Shown: positions 1 through 9,311, counted from the stretch's first letter. The stretch: 64,000 bases of DNA from Dyadobacter tibetensis Y620-1 (GCF_000566685.1 NZ_AZQN01000003.1:620001-684000), one strand, 5' to 3'. Notes: generated from the sequence alone by a model not told the origin. Numbers and translations: made by a program.

Positions 1-33
1 AGGTCGCTGATTTTTTTTTACCCACCAATAAGA

Positions 34-69
34 AAGCAGCCTCTTTTGGCTGAACCAAAGAGACTGCTT
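34..69 (-). terminator. Hairpin terminator after the L31 gene
   Basis: Downstream of the minus-strand L31 gene the arms at 34-39 and 64-69 (AAGCAG/CTGCTT) pair, and the stem continues inward through CTCTTT/AAAGAG around a short loop. On the minus strand the stem is followed by a T-rich stretch. Position and shape fit an intrinsic terminator. No experimental evidence. Confidence 0.6.
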
Positions 70-100
70 ATATACTTTACCAAAAAAATAGCCGTAACTA

Positions 101-343
101 TTATTTGTTATAGCGTTTTCTGAATTTATCCACACGACCTGCGGTATCAACCAGTACATTTTTACCGGTGTAGAAGGGGTGTGATTTAGATGAAACCTCG
201 ACCTTGTACACAGGGTATGTTTTACCGTCTTCCCAATCCAATGTTTCGTTCGTTTCAATAGTCGAGCGAGTGATGAATTTGAAATCGCTTGATAGATCCC
301 AGAAAATCACTTCTCTATAATTGGGATGAATATCTTTTTTCAT
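101..343 (-). CDS. rpmE2: 50S ribosomal protein L31 type B
   Basis: An 80-residue large-subunit ribosomal protein. The start [12 protein letters not shown], the central [10 protein letters not shown] stretch and the basic tail [11 protein letters not shown] are typical of L31. There is no cysteine, so the zinc-ribbon of type A L31 is absent and this is the zinc-independent B form. In other bacteria the B form replaces the zinc form when zinc is scarce; whether this genome also has an A form cannot be seen here. It is monocistronic, with a good Bacteroidota promoter upstream (389-420) and a hairpin terminator downstream. Family assignment is firm. Confidence 0.95.
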   Translation of the reverse strand: MKKDIHPNYREVIFWDLSSDFKFITRSTIETNETLDWEDGKTYPVYKVEVSSKSHPFYTGKNVLVDTAGRVDKFRKRYNK

Positions 344-388
344 TGTTATATGGTATTTTGTGTTCTATACAATTCTCAAAAAGGAATG

Positions 389-420
389 CAAAAGTAAAAA
401 TTAATATTTGACTCCGCAAA
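389..420 (-). promoter_or_regulatory. Bacteroidota-type promoter of the L31 gene
   Basis: Read on the minus strand, TTTG (420-417) is followed after 20 bases by TACTTTTG (396-389), a full match to the Bacteroidota -33 TTTG / -7 TAnnTTTG pattern. It lies about 45 bases upstream of the L31 ATG. This is the clearest promoter in the window. Confidence 0.6.
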
Positions 421-462
421 TAATACTGCGTTATATTTTAATAAATTGAGCGTCAGTTATTT

Positions 463-1365
463 TTAGACTTCGCTGATCTGCTTTTGTAATTCCAATATTC
501 CTTTTCGAATCTGGCTGTCGAAATTATCATAATGGAAACATTCTATTGACAAACCTCCCTGATAGCCAATTTGTTTTAAGGCGCTCAAGTAAGGGCGGAA
601 ATTATCGCCTTTCTCTCCTGGAGGGGTCCGGGCCTCTTTTTCGGCGATATGGCAGTGCACAATATGTTGGCCAAAACGGATAATTTCCGAGGCCGGCTCT
701 TCCTCAACAAGCATATGGTAAATGTCGCAAAGTAGCTTTACTTTGGGGCTATTGACGGCTTTTACAATCTCTACACCTTCGGCAAGGCTATTGATGAAAT
801 TTGTTTCTCCTTTGTTTAAGGGTTCTATAGCGATGGTAACACCATACTTTTCGGCCAATGGAGCCATGCGGCGGCATAAGGCTATATGCTGCCTGAGTGC
901 CGTGGCTCTGTCAAAACCTTCTGGAATATTCCTGGCTCCACCACTTCCAAATACGATGTAAGACGATCCGCATTCTTTAGCGCGTTTTAGGGCCAGTTCT
1001 GTTCGGAGCAGAGCTTCTTCATGTTTGAGGTCGGAGCCCACCGTTTTCATTTCTGCAGGTAATAGTACTACATAAGACCAGATGGGGAATTTTAAATTTT
1101 CTAGCTGAGCCTTATTCATCGTAAAGTCAGGGTCGTTGGGGCCCGGAACCAGGAATCGGCCTACGGCCTCTTCAATGTAGGTGCAGCCCAGCCCCCTGAG
1201 ATACTCCGCATGGCGGTAGGCAGCAAACACGCCTAGGGGTATTTGAAAAGGGGCATTTATTTTTGAAGTGGGTAAGGAGGCTAATAAGGGGAGAGAGGCC
1301 ATATATGTGGCTGCTCCGCTTACCGACTCAAGAAAAGTCCTTCGGTTCATCTGATTTGATTCCAT
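463..1365 (-). CDS. Exported sugar phosphate isomerase/epimerase-like TIM-barrel protein
   Basis: A 300-residue protein of the xylose isomerase-like TIM-barrel (AP endonuclease 2) superfamily. The N-terminus has a Tat-type signal (MNRRTFLE, then a hydrophobic stretch to about residue 33), so the enzyme probably acts in the periplasm. Barrel signatures include AIEPLNKGETNFIN with the metal-binding Glu near 180, LLCDIYHM near 212, HIVHCHIAEK near 233 and a C-terminal GLSIECFHYDNFD. These residues match the metal-binding pattern of hydroxypyruvate isomerase and related epimerases. The exact substrate cannot be read from the sequence. It is divergent to nrdA across a 459-base AT-rich gap. The start could be residue 1 or the Met at position 6 just before the twin arginines. 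Confidence 0.8.
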   Translation of the reverse strand: MESNQMNRRTFLESVSGAATYMASLPLLASLPTSKINAPFQIPLGVFAAYRHAEYLRGLGCTYIEEAVGRFLVPGPNDPDFTMNKAQLENLKFPIWSYVVLLPAEMKTVGSDLKHEEALLRTELALKRAKECGSSYIVFGSGGARNIPEGFDRATALRQHIALCRRMAPLAEKYGVTIAIEPLNKGETNFINSLAEGVEIVKAVNSPKVKLLCDIYHMLVEEEPASEIIRFGQHIVHCHIAEKEARTPPGEKGDNFRPYLSALKQIGYQGGLSIECFHYDNFDSQIRKGILELQKQISEV

Positions 1366-1824
1366 AGGGTAGTCAGGGTTAAAAGCGTTAGAATGGGAAT
1401 TTTGCCTGAATAAAAATAGGTTATTAAATGTGTTTGTGTTTCCATATTATTGCATATTGGATGGTCGAGATTTTTAAAAGTTTACAAATAAATCTATTTA
1501 AGTATTTGTAAATCAACTATTATTAAATTTTGTAGTGGGAAAAAGTTTCCCATTTTGTGGACTTTTTATTTTTCTATCCGGTAAATAATTTTTTTTTATT
1601 TTTTTTTGGGCAGTCCCGATGACTTAATATGCCGGTAACCTTCTTGAAATTAGATTTTTAACAATTTCTTAACACATTTGTTGGCGGATTCCCATTTTGG
1701 GGAGACCTGATATGGATTGGTTTTTACGTTAAATTACTGTTATTTCAAATGTTTTTTGGCGTTGCCAAAGACCCTGCTTGAGTATTAAAGAAATTTCTAA
1801 CATCTTATAAAACAATATTTTACC
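1366..1824. other. AT-rich divergent intergenic region upstream of nrdA
   Basis: This 459-base gap separates the divergent isomerase and nrdA genes and must carry both promoters. It contains a perfect 7-base inverted repeat TGGGAAA/TTTCCCA (1536-1542 and 1546-1552), the 11-base direct repeat TTCCCATTTTG at 1547-1557 and 1689-1699, and two runs of nine T separated by one A (1589-1607). I found no clear NrdR box and no coding potential. Confidence 0.4.
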
Positions 1825-4275
1825 ATGTCAATGTATGTCATAAAGCGTGATGGACGCCGTGAGTCTGTCAAATTCGACAAGGTGACGGCTCGGATTGAAA
1901 AATTGAGCTACGGATTGGATCCTAACTTTGTTCAGCCGGTAGAAGTAGCGAAGAAAGTTGTTTCCGGTATTTACGATGGCGTGACCACGGCTGAACTCGA
2001 TAATCTGGCGGCGGAAACGGCTGCTTCTATGACAACCAAACACCCCGATTATGCCATTCTGGCGGCCCGGGTGGCAATATCTAACTTACATAAAAATACC
2101 TTAAAGTCTTTTTCTGCTACCATGAAAAGACTTTATACTTATATAGACGAAAAAACAGGAGAGAATGCCTCCCTTATATCAAAAGAAGTTTATGAGGTAA
2201 TCAGGAAAAACGCCTCCTTACTCGACTCTACTATCATTTATGACCGGGATTATGGATACGACTATTTTGGTTATAAGACCCTGGAGAAATCCTATCTCCT
2301 TAAGGTGGAAGGCAAAATTGTAGAACGCCCCCAGCATATGTTGATGCGGGTAGCCGTGGGCATCCACCAGACTGATGTACAGTCGGCCATAGAAACCTAT
2401 CATTTGTTGTCGGAAAAATGGTTTACTCATGCCACCCCAACCTTATTTAATGCAGGTACACCTAAGCCACAGATGTCCTCCTGTTTCTTACTGACGGTCA
2501 AAGAGGATAGCATCAGCGGAATTTATGATACACTGAAAGATTGTGCAATGATATCCCAGTCGGCAGGTGGCATTGGATTAAGTATCCACGACATTCGCGC
2601 CACCGGGTCCTATATCAAAGGCACAAATGGAGTTTCCAATGGAATCGTGCCTATGTTAAGGGTATTTAATGATACGGCGAGATACGTGGATCAGGGAGGT
2701 GGAAAGCGGAAAGGCTCATTTGCTATTTATATGGAACCTTGGCATGCCGATATCTTCGATTTTCTTGACCTGAAGAAAAATCATGGTAAGGAAGAGCAGC
2801 GTGCAAGGGACTTATTTTACGCCCTTTGGATTCCTGATCTTTTCATGAAAAGGGTTGAAAGTAACGATACCTGGTCCCTATTCGACCCACATGAATGCCC
2901 GGGACTCTCCGATTGCCATAGTGAAGCCTTCGAAAAGCTCTACCATCAATATGAACTAGAGGGTAAGGCTCGTAAGACTATTAAGGCCCAAGATCTATGG
3001 TTCGCCATCATGGAGTCGCAGATCGAAACAGGAACTCCTTATATGCTATATAAGGACCACGCCAATAGTAAGTCTAACCAGAAAAATTTGGGGACGATCA
3101 AATCATCGAACCTATGTACGGAAATTATAGAATATACTGCCCCAGACGAAACAGCGGTATGTAACCTGGCATCTATTGCTTTGCCTAAGTTTGTGCAGGA
3201 GGGGACAGATGGATTCTTGCATTTCGATCACCAAAAGTTATACCAAATCACGAAGGTGATTACCCGGAACTTGAACAGGATTATTGATCTGAATTACTAT
3301 CCAATCCCGGAGGCTGAGCGTAGTAACAAGCGCCATCGGCCCATCGGAATTGGTGTTCAGGGACTAGCGGATTCTTTCTGTATGTTGCGTATGCCCTTTG
3401 ATTCCGAAGAGGCTCGCCAGCTCAATAAAGATATTTTCGAAACTATTTATTTTGGCGCGATGGAAGCCTCTATGGAACTGGCCAAGGAGGAGGGACCTTA
3501 TCAGACCTGGGAAGGAAGCCCTATTTCTCAAGGTATTTTCCAGTTCGATATGTGGGGTGTTACCCCTGACAGCAATCGTTGGGATTGGGAAAAACTCCGC
3601 AAGGAAGTCATTCAGAATGGGGTCCGTAACTCCTTATTGTTGGCTCCTATGCCTACCGCTTCTACCAGTCAGATACTCGGTAATAATGAGTGCTTTGAGC
3701 CTTTTACGTCCAATATTTATGTCAGAAGGGTTTTGTCGGGAGAGTTCGTAGTAGTAAATAAATATCTTCTGAAGGATCTGGTGAAGCAAGGATTGTGGAA
3801 TGAAGAAATGAAAAACAACCTGGTGCGGACGAGTGGGTCGGTACAGGCCATTCCTAATATCCCTCAAAATATCAAGGATCTTTATAAAACCGCCTGGGAA
3901 ATAAAGCAACGTAGCCTACTGGATATGTCTGCCGACCGGGGAGCATTTATTTGTCAGTCCCAGTCCTTAAATATATTTATGGAAGAGGCTAATTTTGGCA
4001 AGCTTACCTCCATGCATTTTTATGCTTGGAAGAAAGGTCTGAAAACAGGAATGTATTATCTGCGTACCCGTGCGGCTTCCGATCCGGTACAGTTTACCCT
4101 GGGCAAGCAGTCGGAAAGGCAATTGGAACCCGCTACCACAGCAATAGCCGAGAAAGAGCTCAACTACGCTGCCTATGCAGAGTCACATGCCAAGCCCTTA
4201 CCCGTGCGCGATTCCCGTGCCGATATGCAGTGCTCGCTCGATGATCCCGAAGGATGCGAAGCCTGCGGCTCCTGA
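1825..4275 (+). CDS. nrdA: Ribonucleoside-diphosphate reductase, alpha (catalytic) subunit
   Basis: This 816-residue class I ribonucleotide reductase large subunit makes dNDPs for DNA synthesis. The N-terminal ATP-cone ([18 protein letters not shown] onward, about residues 1-95) gives allosteric control. The catalytic barrel shows MSSCFLL for the first redox cysteine and SSNLCTEI with the thiyl-radical Cys near residue 431 flanked by the expected Asn and Glu. The C-terminus ends GCEACGS, the CxxC swinging-arm pair reduced by thioredoxin or glutaredoxin. Length is normal for the family. The radical-generating beta subunit (nrdB) is not next to it; the next gene is a DCC-type thiol protein behind a strong terminator, so nrdA looks monocistronic here. 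Confidence 0.97.
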   Translation: MSMYVIKRDGRRESVKFDKVTARIEKLSYGLDPNFVQPVEVAKKVVSGIYDGVTTAELDNLAAETAASMTTKHPDYAILAARVAISNLHKNTLKSFSATMKRLYTYIDEKTGENASLISKEVYEVIRKNASLLDSTIIYDRDYGYDYFGYKTLEKSYLLKVEGKIVERPQHMLMRVAVGIHQTDVQSAIETYHLLSEKWFTHATPTLFNAGTPKPQMSSCFLLTVKEDSISGIYDTLKDCAMISQSAGGIGLSIHDIRATGSYIKGTNGVSNGIVPMLRVFNDTARYVDQGGGKRKGSFAIYMEPWHADIFDFLDLKKNHGKEEQRARDLFYALWIPDLFMKRVESNDTWSLFDPHECPGLSDCHSEAFEKLYHQYELEGKARKTIKAQDLWFAIMESQIETGTPYMLYKDHANSKSNQKNLGTIKSSNLCTEIIEYTAPDETAVCNLASIALPKFVQEGTDGFLHFDHQKLYQITKVITRNLNRIIDLNYYPIPEAERSNKRHRPIGIGVQGLADSFCMLRMPFDSEEARQLNKDIFETIYFGAMEASMELAKEEGPYQTWEGSPISQGIFQFDMWGVTPDSNRWDWEKLRKEVIQNGVRNSLLLAPMPTASTSQILGNNECFEPFTSNIYVRRVLSGEFVVVNKYLLKDLVKQGLWNEEMKNNLVRTSGSVQAIPNIPQNIKDLYKTAWEIKQRSLLDMSADRGAFICQSQSLNIFMEEANFGKLTSMHFYAWKKGLKTGMYYLRTRAASDPVQFTLGKQSERQLEPATTAIAEKELNYAAYAESHAKPLPVRDSRADMQCSLDDPEGCEACGS

Positions 4276-4300
4276 TGCATACCACTAAACCAAAATACAA

Positions 4301-4339
4301 AAAACTCCCTGCCATCTGCGCGAGGGAGTTTTCTTTTTT
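4301..4339 (+). terminator. Intrinsic terminator after nrdA
   Basis: The arms AAAACTCCCT (4301-4310) and AGGGAGTTTT (4323-4332) form a 10-base-pair stem with a 12-base loop, followed directly by CTTTTTT. This is a textbook intrinsic terminator 25 bases after the nrdA stop. Confidence 0.85.
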
Positions 4340-4420
4340 AGGTATAGGAAAATAAAAGTGCCAGAAAAGAAGGGATTTTTTAGTTCGTAAATTTGGTTGT
4401 ATATTTTTTACATACGCGTG

Positions 4421-4837
4421 ATGATCGAACCAACTATGTCAACAGATCATATCATTTTTTATGATGGAGATTGTGCTCTGTGTAATCGTTTCGTGCTTTT
4501 GCTACTTCGGTGGGATCGTAAAGGCGCCCTCCGTTTTAGCTCACTTCAGTCCGCATTTGGACAGGAGATGCTAAGGTCGCAGGGTAGGGCGCTCCAAGAT
4601 TTCGAAACTTTCCTATATCTGGAAAATGGAGTCTTATTTGAAAAATCAACGGGCATTCTCAGGGTATTTCGATATTTTGGAGGAGGTTGGCGTATACTTT
4701 CTTTGCTGGAATTACTCCCCCGTTGCCTTCGCGACCGTATTTATGATTGGGTGGCTCGCAACCGGCAGCATTTAATGGGGCAATCTGGCAGTTGTGCAAT
4801 GCCACGCCCCGAATGGACCGGTAGGTTTATTGAATGA
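4421..4837 (+). CDS. DCC family thiol-disulfide oxidoreductase-like protein (DUF393)
   Basis: A small protein of about 138 residues of the DCC (DUF393) family, named for the conserved Asp-Cys-Cys pattern seen here as YDGDCALCNRF close to the N-terminus; the CxxC pair suggests thiol redox chemistry in a thioredoxin-like fold. The remainder (RFSSLQS, STGILRVFRYFGGGWR) also fits the family. The open frame extends back to a TTG at 4397, but ATG codons at 4421 and 4436 are more likely starts; the one at 4436 puts the CxxC at the usual distance from the N-terminus. The biological role of the family is poorly defined. It lies after the nrdA terminator, so it is probably transcribed separately. Confidence 0.8.
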   Translation: MIEPTMSTDHIIFYDGDCALCNRFVLLLLRWDRKGALRFSSLQSAFGQEMLRSQGRALQDFETFLYLENGVLFEKSTGILRVFRYFGGGWRILSLLELLPRCLRDRIYDWVARNRQHLMGQSGSCAMPRPEWTGRFIE

Positions 4838-4981
4838 CTTCCCTCCTGGCTGTGAAGGGCTAAATCCATATTCCTGTTGTTTTTAGGAGAAATTGCCCAA
4901 ACGGTCTTACCTTCGTACCAGAAATGCTTCAAGTGCTATTTCTGTAACTTCTTATTCGTTAAATAAAAGCTATTTTTATCA

Positions 4982-5512
4982 GTGCATTTACCTCCTTTGC
5001 TTAAATCTTCTTTTTACAGTATTATTCTCGTTTTTTTGTTTGCATCCGGCAGTTGCGGACAATCCATTTCCAGCACCTCCAGGCTGCCTCAACCGCTGAT
5101 AGCCGAAGTGATCGCCATTCAGGATGGGGACACGATTGAACTCAAACTTCTGTATACAGGCAAGGGTGCCGGACAGAGAACGGGAAAACCTCTGCGCATT
5201 CGGTTTTTGCATATCAACTGTCCAGAAAGAGGGAAACCTTATTACAAAGTCGCCAAACAATATGTGTCGGACCGTTGTTTTCGGCAGAAAGTTGAAATCC
5301 GACATGAAAACAAATTTGACCGATATGGCCGACTTTTAGGAGAGGTAGTTCTCAGTAATGGGGAAGTTCTAAATAAAACATTAGTTCAAAAGGGACTGGC
5401 GGTACATTTTAAAAAATACTCGTCCGATAAAAACTACGATAGGCTAGAACAGAAGGCCCAGTCTCAAAAAATTGGAATATGGAGTTTAGAACCCGTAAAT
5501 TTGGGTAAATAA
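4982..5512 (+). CDS. Secreted SNase-like thermonuclease family protein
   Basis: This 176-residue protein is related to staphylococcal nuclease. An N-terminal hydrophobic segment (SIILVFLFASGSC, about residues 12-25) is a secretion signal, possibly of lipoprotein type although the lipobox is not canonical. The nuclease domain follows: DGDTIELK (calcium-binding Asp), IRFLHINCPERG (catalytic Arg and Glu region), then FDRYGRLLGEV and LNKTLVQKGLAV. These match the active-site blocks of the TNase family, so cleavage of nucleic acid outside the cytoplasm is likely. The start is GTG at 4982; no ATG lies near the signal peptide. It heads a run of co-directional genes that continues to 9311, with only 23 bases to the next one. 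Confidence 0.85.
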   Translation: MHLPPLLKSSFYSIILVFLFASGSCGQSISSTSRLPQPLIAEVIAIQDGDTIELKLLYTGKGAGQRTGKPLRIRFLHINCPERGKPYYKVAKQYVSDRCFRQKVEIRHENKFDRYGRLLGEVVLSNGEVLNKTLVQKGLAVHFKKYSSDKNYDRLEQKAQSQKIGIWSLEPVNLGK

Positions 5513-5535
5513 TTGGGTTAAATTAAGCGTCTGCC

Positions 5536-6093
5536 ATGAGTCTGTATCAGATTTTGTACGAAAATGAAATTCTTTTCCGCATGGAGGAACCGGCAGGGTC
5601 TGTAACTACTGGTAAGCCGCAGGAGCCAGATGCAGACCGTGGACAGGTGGCGGCGCGCCCAGCCACTACTGCTCCGCAGCAAAGGGTATCCTCTGCTCCC
5701 GTTACGCCCGAGGTGCCCTTTCCTGAGATCAAGCATCCGCTTTTGATTTTGACAGATGTAGCCGAGCGTCCGGACTTGTCCGCTTCGGAGACGACCTTAC
5801 TGACCAATATTTTAAAGGCGGTAGGGCGATCCAAGGAAATGTCTGATGTCATCAATTATAGCTATTTGCAAAACAAAGATGCCCGTCTGGTTCTCTCTGG
5901 TCATAAAGTGAGTCACCTCATTAGCTTTGGGGTGCCGCTGATAAGGCTTCAGATCGATGTGGTGCTTACTCCATACATTCCTAAATTTATCGACGGGGTC
6001 TGGTTTCTGCTCGCCGATCCCCTGCCAGCCATTGAGTCAAATAAGGAAAATAAAAGGAAGCTTTGGGAAGCCCTCCAAAGAATATTCCTTTAA
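5536..6093 (+). CDS. Conserved unknown protein resembling DNA polymerase III psi subunit (HolD-like)
   Basis: A 185-residue protein with no firm family match from reading. It has a short N-terminal helix (MSLYQILYENEILFR), a low-complexity Pro/Ala/Thr linker (about 20-60), then a compact alpha/beta domain starting HPLLILTDV and ending KRKLWEALQRIF. This layout (N-terminal anchoring helix, strand-plus-Asp, Leu-rich helix, and a terminal Lys-x-x-Leu-Trp helix) resembles E. coli HolD, the psi subunit of the polymerase III clamp-loader assembly, which has a uracil-DNA-glycosylase-like fold. The similarity is an inference from pattern, not an alignment score. Neighbours are an SNase-like nuclease and two coiled-coil membrane proteins. 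An unrelated Bacteroidota-specific role remains possible. Confidence 0.5.
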   Translation: MSLYQILYENEILFRMEEPAGSVTTGKPQEPDADRGQVAARPATTAPQQRVSSAPVTPEVPFPEIKHPLLILTDVAERPDLSASETTLLTNILKAVGRSKEMSDVINYSYLQNKDARLVLSGHKVSHLISFGVPLIRLQIDVVLTPYIPKFIDGVWFLLADPLPAIESNKENKRKLWEALQRIFL

Positions 6094-6191
6094 GCTCCCC
6101 CATCCGATAGCAATTTTTAATCAATCGCCATCACAATATTGGTGCTCCTATACTTGTTTTGATGGATAGTAGCTCAACGCTCTAAATTAGT

Positions 6192-7292
6192 ATGACTGCA
6201 ATAAAAAATAAATTATTGGCATGGTTCACTCGGAATGCGACAAAGGCCGAAGAACCATATTCGGCGTCTCCATCAGCATCCCAGGATCTTTCGATACCGG
6301 GCGAAGAGGGGGAGATTACACCCTCCGTTGCCGGCCAACCAGTAGATCCAATGCAGCGGGTCAGGGAAACTGTGCAGGCTCCTACCTGGTTGACAGATGA
6401 GGATACCCTGAGAGATGAGGGTATCTTATTTGGCCTGTCGGGGTCCGATCCTACTGAAAAGACTGAAATTATCCAGCATTATTTTTACCAAATTTCCGCT
6501 GGTCTAAGAGGGCAGATTGAACAGAAGAATGAAGAAATTCAGGAGTATAATCTTTTTATCGGACAAAAGGACGAAGGTATACAGGATCTGAAAAAATGTA
6601 TAGGACAGGAGGTTCATTCTAGCCTCTCTCAGGATCATTATCTACCCAGAACCCTGCTTGGCTTGCTGTTGAGTACTGTTGTGTGCTTTAGTAATTATTT
6701 TTTGATCTACAATGCTTTGCTGCCATCGTATCCGGGTACTCCACTGATCGCCCTTGGCGTTTTTTGTGCAGGCATGTTCAATTTGTTTAGTCCCCTTTCA
6801 TTTTTTCACGATACCGAAAAAAAAGTTTCATGGCGGGTTCTGATCGAAGAACTAGGCTTACCTCTTGCCGCAGCCAGTTTTGTGCTGGTGCATAGTCTGC
6901 AATATCAACAGGTGTGGCAGGCCTGGGGTCAATTCGTCTTTGTTCTTTTCCTATTCTTGTTCTCAGGGAAACTCCTTTTAAGCAACGTTACACTGATACA
7001 TAAGAATATTCAATCCTGGCTAAAACAGAAGACGGAGCAAAGGAAGGCTAAAGGGCTTCGGCAAGCGTGGATAGACGAATTAAGGATTTTGGAAGAAGAG
7101 ATGAGTCAGCTGAGAGTAAAGCGTTGGCAAGCCCTGCGCGAGCAAGGTGTTGCCGAAGCGCAAAGAGAAGAGTTGTTGGCCCAACGCGATATGTTGATCA
7201 AAATTTTTGAGAGCGAATATTATCTCGCCCGCGGTTTGAAAGGGCAGTTGTCAGGAAAAGAGTTGAATTTTATTCAGGACAGTCGGGAGTAA
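6192..7292 (+). CDS. Unknown four-helix membrane protein with flanking coiled coils
   Basis: I do not recognise this 366-residue protein. Residues 1-95 are polar and probably disordered. Residues about 100-140 (GLRGQIEQKNEEIQEYN and on) look like a coiled coil. Four hydrophobic segments follow at about 155-176, 184-205, 219-236 and 244-266. The C-terminal 100 residues are strongly helical and charged (ELRILEEEMSQLRVKRW), again coiled-coil-like and likely cytoplasmic. Both ends therefore project from a membrane core. It sits 98 bases after the psi-like gene and 57 bases before another membrane coiled-coil protein, so the pair probably works together. No catalytic motif is visible. Confidence 0.7.
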   Translation: MTAIKNKLLAWFTRNATKAEEPYSASPSASQDLSIPGEEGEITPSVAGQPVDPMQRVRETVQAPTWLTDEDTLRDEGILFGLSGSDPTEKTEIIQHYFYQISAGLRGQIEQKNEEIQEYNLFIGQKDEGIQDLKKCIGQEVHSSLSQDHYLPRTLLGLLLSTVVCFSNYFLIYNALLPSYPGTPLIALGVFCAGMFNLFSPLSFFHDTEKKVSWRVLIEELGLPLAAASFVLVHSLQYQQVWQAWGQFVFVLFLFLFSGKLLLSNVTLIHKNIQSWLKQKTEQRKAKGLRQAWIDELRILEEEMSQLRVKRWQALREQGVAEAQREELLAQRDMLIKIFESEYYLARGLKGQLSGKELNFIQDSRE

Positions 7293-7349
7293 GAATCCCT
7301 TCAATAGAAGGCAGTCTTTCTTCCGTATCAAATAGCAATGAAATAGTAA

Positions 7350-8744
7350 ATGGAACCAAACTCAGAACTACAGCATAACGATTATAGTCAGGGATATACC
7401 AATGGGTTGGAGGGGCTCGAACGGCATACCTATGAAGCGTACCTGAAAAGCCAGTCTGACTATGAATGGTTGACTTCTCAGATTGCTGATAGAAAAATTA
7501 GGCTCACTCAGGTGCAGGCGCGCATGCAGGAAAATTCTGTCAGACAGAAGCAAGCCTTCGATCGGTTGCAAGGCGAGCAGACGGCACTGCTTGCGCATAA
7601 AACAAAACTTACCGAAATTGAGTTAGCACTCGATAATGGACTGGCTGAGCAGGAAATTTTAAAAAAACGTAGAGAAAAAAATGCGCCGCATTATTCCCTG
7701 GTTGCTGGATTAATCTTCTTAGTAGCGGGGATTTCCTTTATAGCTGGCGATCTGATCATCTCCCATGAAATTGTTGCCTATGCGCTCAATATCCGAAATC
7801 CTAATGAAGCCTGGGCATTTGCGATTGGTTTGGCCATGCTATCAGTATTACTGAAGCCTGCTTACGATCGGCTGATTGAAGGGCCTTATCATGCCATCAG
7901 TTCCGATGGTACCCAAAAACGTTATGCGCGATTCAAACTGATTTTGTCGATTTTCGCCATTCTGACACTTACCGTTTTAGGTTGGTTTCGATATGAAGCC
8001 TATCGGACAGATAAATTGAAAGAGGCTATTAATAAGTCTGTTAAGAATCTTCAGCTTAATGCTATAGATCCACTTACAGGAACTCCTATAGACAGCCCTG
8101 AGATTACCGATAAAATTGAATCCGCTTTAAGGGAGTCCGATCAGTTGAGCCTCACTTTGGTTAATAGTCCTTGGGCTTTGCTATCATTTGTGCTAAGTGG
8201 AGTTTTGTTCGCTGTGGCTGGTGCCGTTTCTTTGGGTATGGCATTGCCTGTCCTGCAGGCGTTTTGGCTCCGTTGGTGTCAAATAGATCCTCGCTTATGG
8301 GTGTTGCAGCGCCGAAGGAAAAAGTTATTACGACTGGCCGAACCGATTCGCTTAATGGTGGCACGTCATGGAGCAGAAAAAAGTATTTGTGAAAATGAAT
8401 TAAAAATGCTGGAACCCTTATGGGATATCAGAACGGAAGAAATTGACTTAAAAAAAGAGCTTGAGTACTTGGAGAAAGAGCAGCGCATCGCCTGGAGCGA
8501 TAGCCGTGGGAATCAATATGCGGACGGGTATGCCCGTGGTAAGGTGGCCCGAGATGTGATGACGGAGGAGGAGTATGCCCAGTGGCGCCGCCAGCATCTT
8601 TCTTCCGCTAATTTAGCTATCAAGGCCCGCTCCAATACCGATACTGATCGTGTCTTTGCCCGATCTAATAAGTCTCCTAGACTAAGACCCCATCAGGCCA
8701 TACGGAAAATAATTAGCGACCGTTTTGATGAAGACATAGTCTAA
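7350..8744 (+). CDS. Unknown coiled-coil membrane protein with a duplicated NxYxxGYxxG motif
   Basis: This 464-residue protein is unrecognised. It has an N-terminal coiled coil (about 35-108), two hydrophobic segments near 115-175, another at about 198-214, a polar loop, and a long hydrophobic stretch near 272-305, then a charged helical C-terminal region. The motif NDYSQGYTNG (10-19) recurs as NQYADGYARG (388-397), so the two cytoplasmic ends carry the same NxYxxGYxxG signature on either side of the membrane core. Each copy is followed by a charged helix. Architecture resembles the preceding gene (coiled coil, membrane core, coiled coil), which suggests a two-component membrane assembly. Function unknown. 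Confidence 0.7.
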   Translation: MEPNSELQHNDYSQGYTNGLEGLERHTYEAYLKSQSDYEWLTSQIADRKIRLTQVQARMQENSVRQKQAFDRLQGEQTALLAHKTKLTEIELALDNGLAEQEILKKRREKNAPHYSLVAGLIFLVAGISFIAGDLIISHEIVAYALNIRNPNEAWAFAIGLAMLSVLLKPAYDRLIEGPYHAISSDGTQKRYARFKLILSIFAILTLTVLGWFRYEAYRTDKLKEAINKSVKNLQLNAIDPLTGTPIDSPEITDKIESALRESDQLSLTLVNSPWALLSFVLSGVLFAVAGAVSLGMALPVLQAFWLRWCQIDPRLWVLQRRRKKLLRLAEPIRLMVARHGAEKSICENELKMLEPLWDIRTEEIDLKKELEYLEKEQRIAWSDSRGNQYADGYARGKVARDVMTEEEYAQWRRQHLSSANLAIKARSNTDTDRVFARSNKSPRLRPHQAIRKIISDRFDEDIV

Positions 8745-8774
8745 TAGCAGATACGATATAAATTATAGAAAGGT

Positions 8775-9311
8775 ATGATTGAAACCCCAAAGTTAAGGCT
8801 GGTGCCCTGTGATGACACGCTCTTCGATGCCATTAAAATGGGAAATAATGTGTTGGCCAGGGTAATTGGCGCAAATGTTCCTAAAAGGTGGACAGAATTT
8901 AGAGATACTTTTTCCCCTTCTTATGACCGATGGAAAGCACATCCACCGGTACGTGAATGGTGGGTATATCTTACCATCCACAAGGAACACAACCAGCTTA
9001 TTGGCAGTTGCGGATATAAGGGGGAGCCAGATTCTAGCGGTATTGTCGAGATAGGCTATGAGATCATGCCCTCCTTAAGGGGGAAGGGGTTGGCCACGGA
9101 AACCGCGCGGGGATTAGTGGATCACGCTTTTGGTAGTAAAGGTGTTCACAAAGTTATTGCCCACACGCTGGCTGAAGAAAATGCTTCTACCAAACTTTTA
9201 CACAATTTGGGGTTTCAGCAAACTCAGGATGTGAATGATACCGATGAAGGAGCACTGTGGTTATGGGAACTTCCCCGAAAAGAATGGCAGAAAAAAGTAC
9301 AGGGTAGTTGA
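8775..9311 (+). CDS. GNAT family N-acetyltransferase (RimJ/RimL type)
   Basis: A 178-residue acetyltransferase that should use acetyl-CoA. The family core is visible: strand IVEIGYEIMPSLRGKG followed by LATETARGL, the acetyl-CoA pyrophosphate-binding loop (R/Q-x-x-G-x-G/A) at about 103-110, and the C-terminal ENASTKLLHNLGFQQ helix-strand typical of RimJ/RimL-like enzymes. The acceptor (protein N-terminus, antibiotic or small molecule) cannot be predicted. It begins 30 bases after the preceding membrane-protein gene and could be the last gene of that transcription unit. Confidence 0.85.
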   Translation: MIETPKLRLVPCDDTLFDAIKMGNNVLARVIGANVPKRWTEFRDTFSPSYDRWKAHPPVREWWVYLTIHKEHNQLIGSCGYKGEPDSSGIVEIGYEIMPSLRGKGLATETARGLVDHAFGSKGVHKVIAHTLAEENASTKLLHNLGFQQTQDVNDTDEGALWLWELPRKEWQKKVQGS

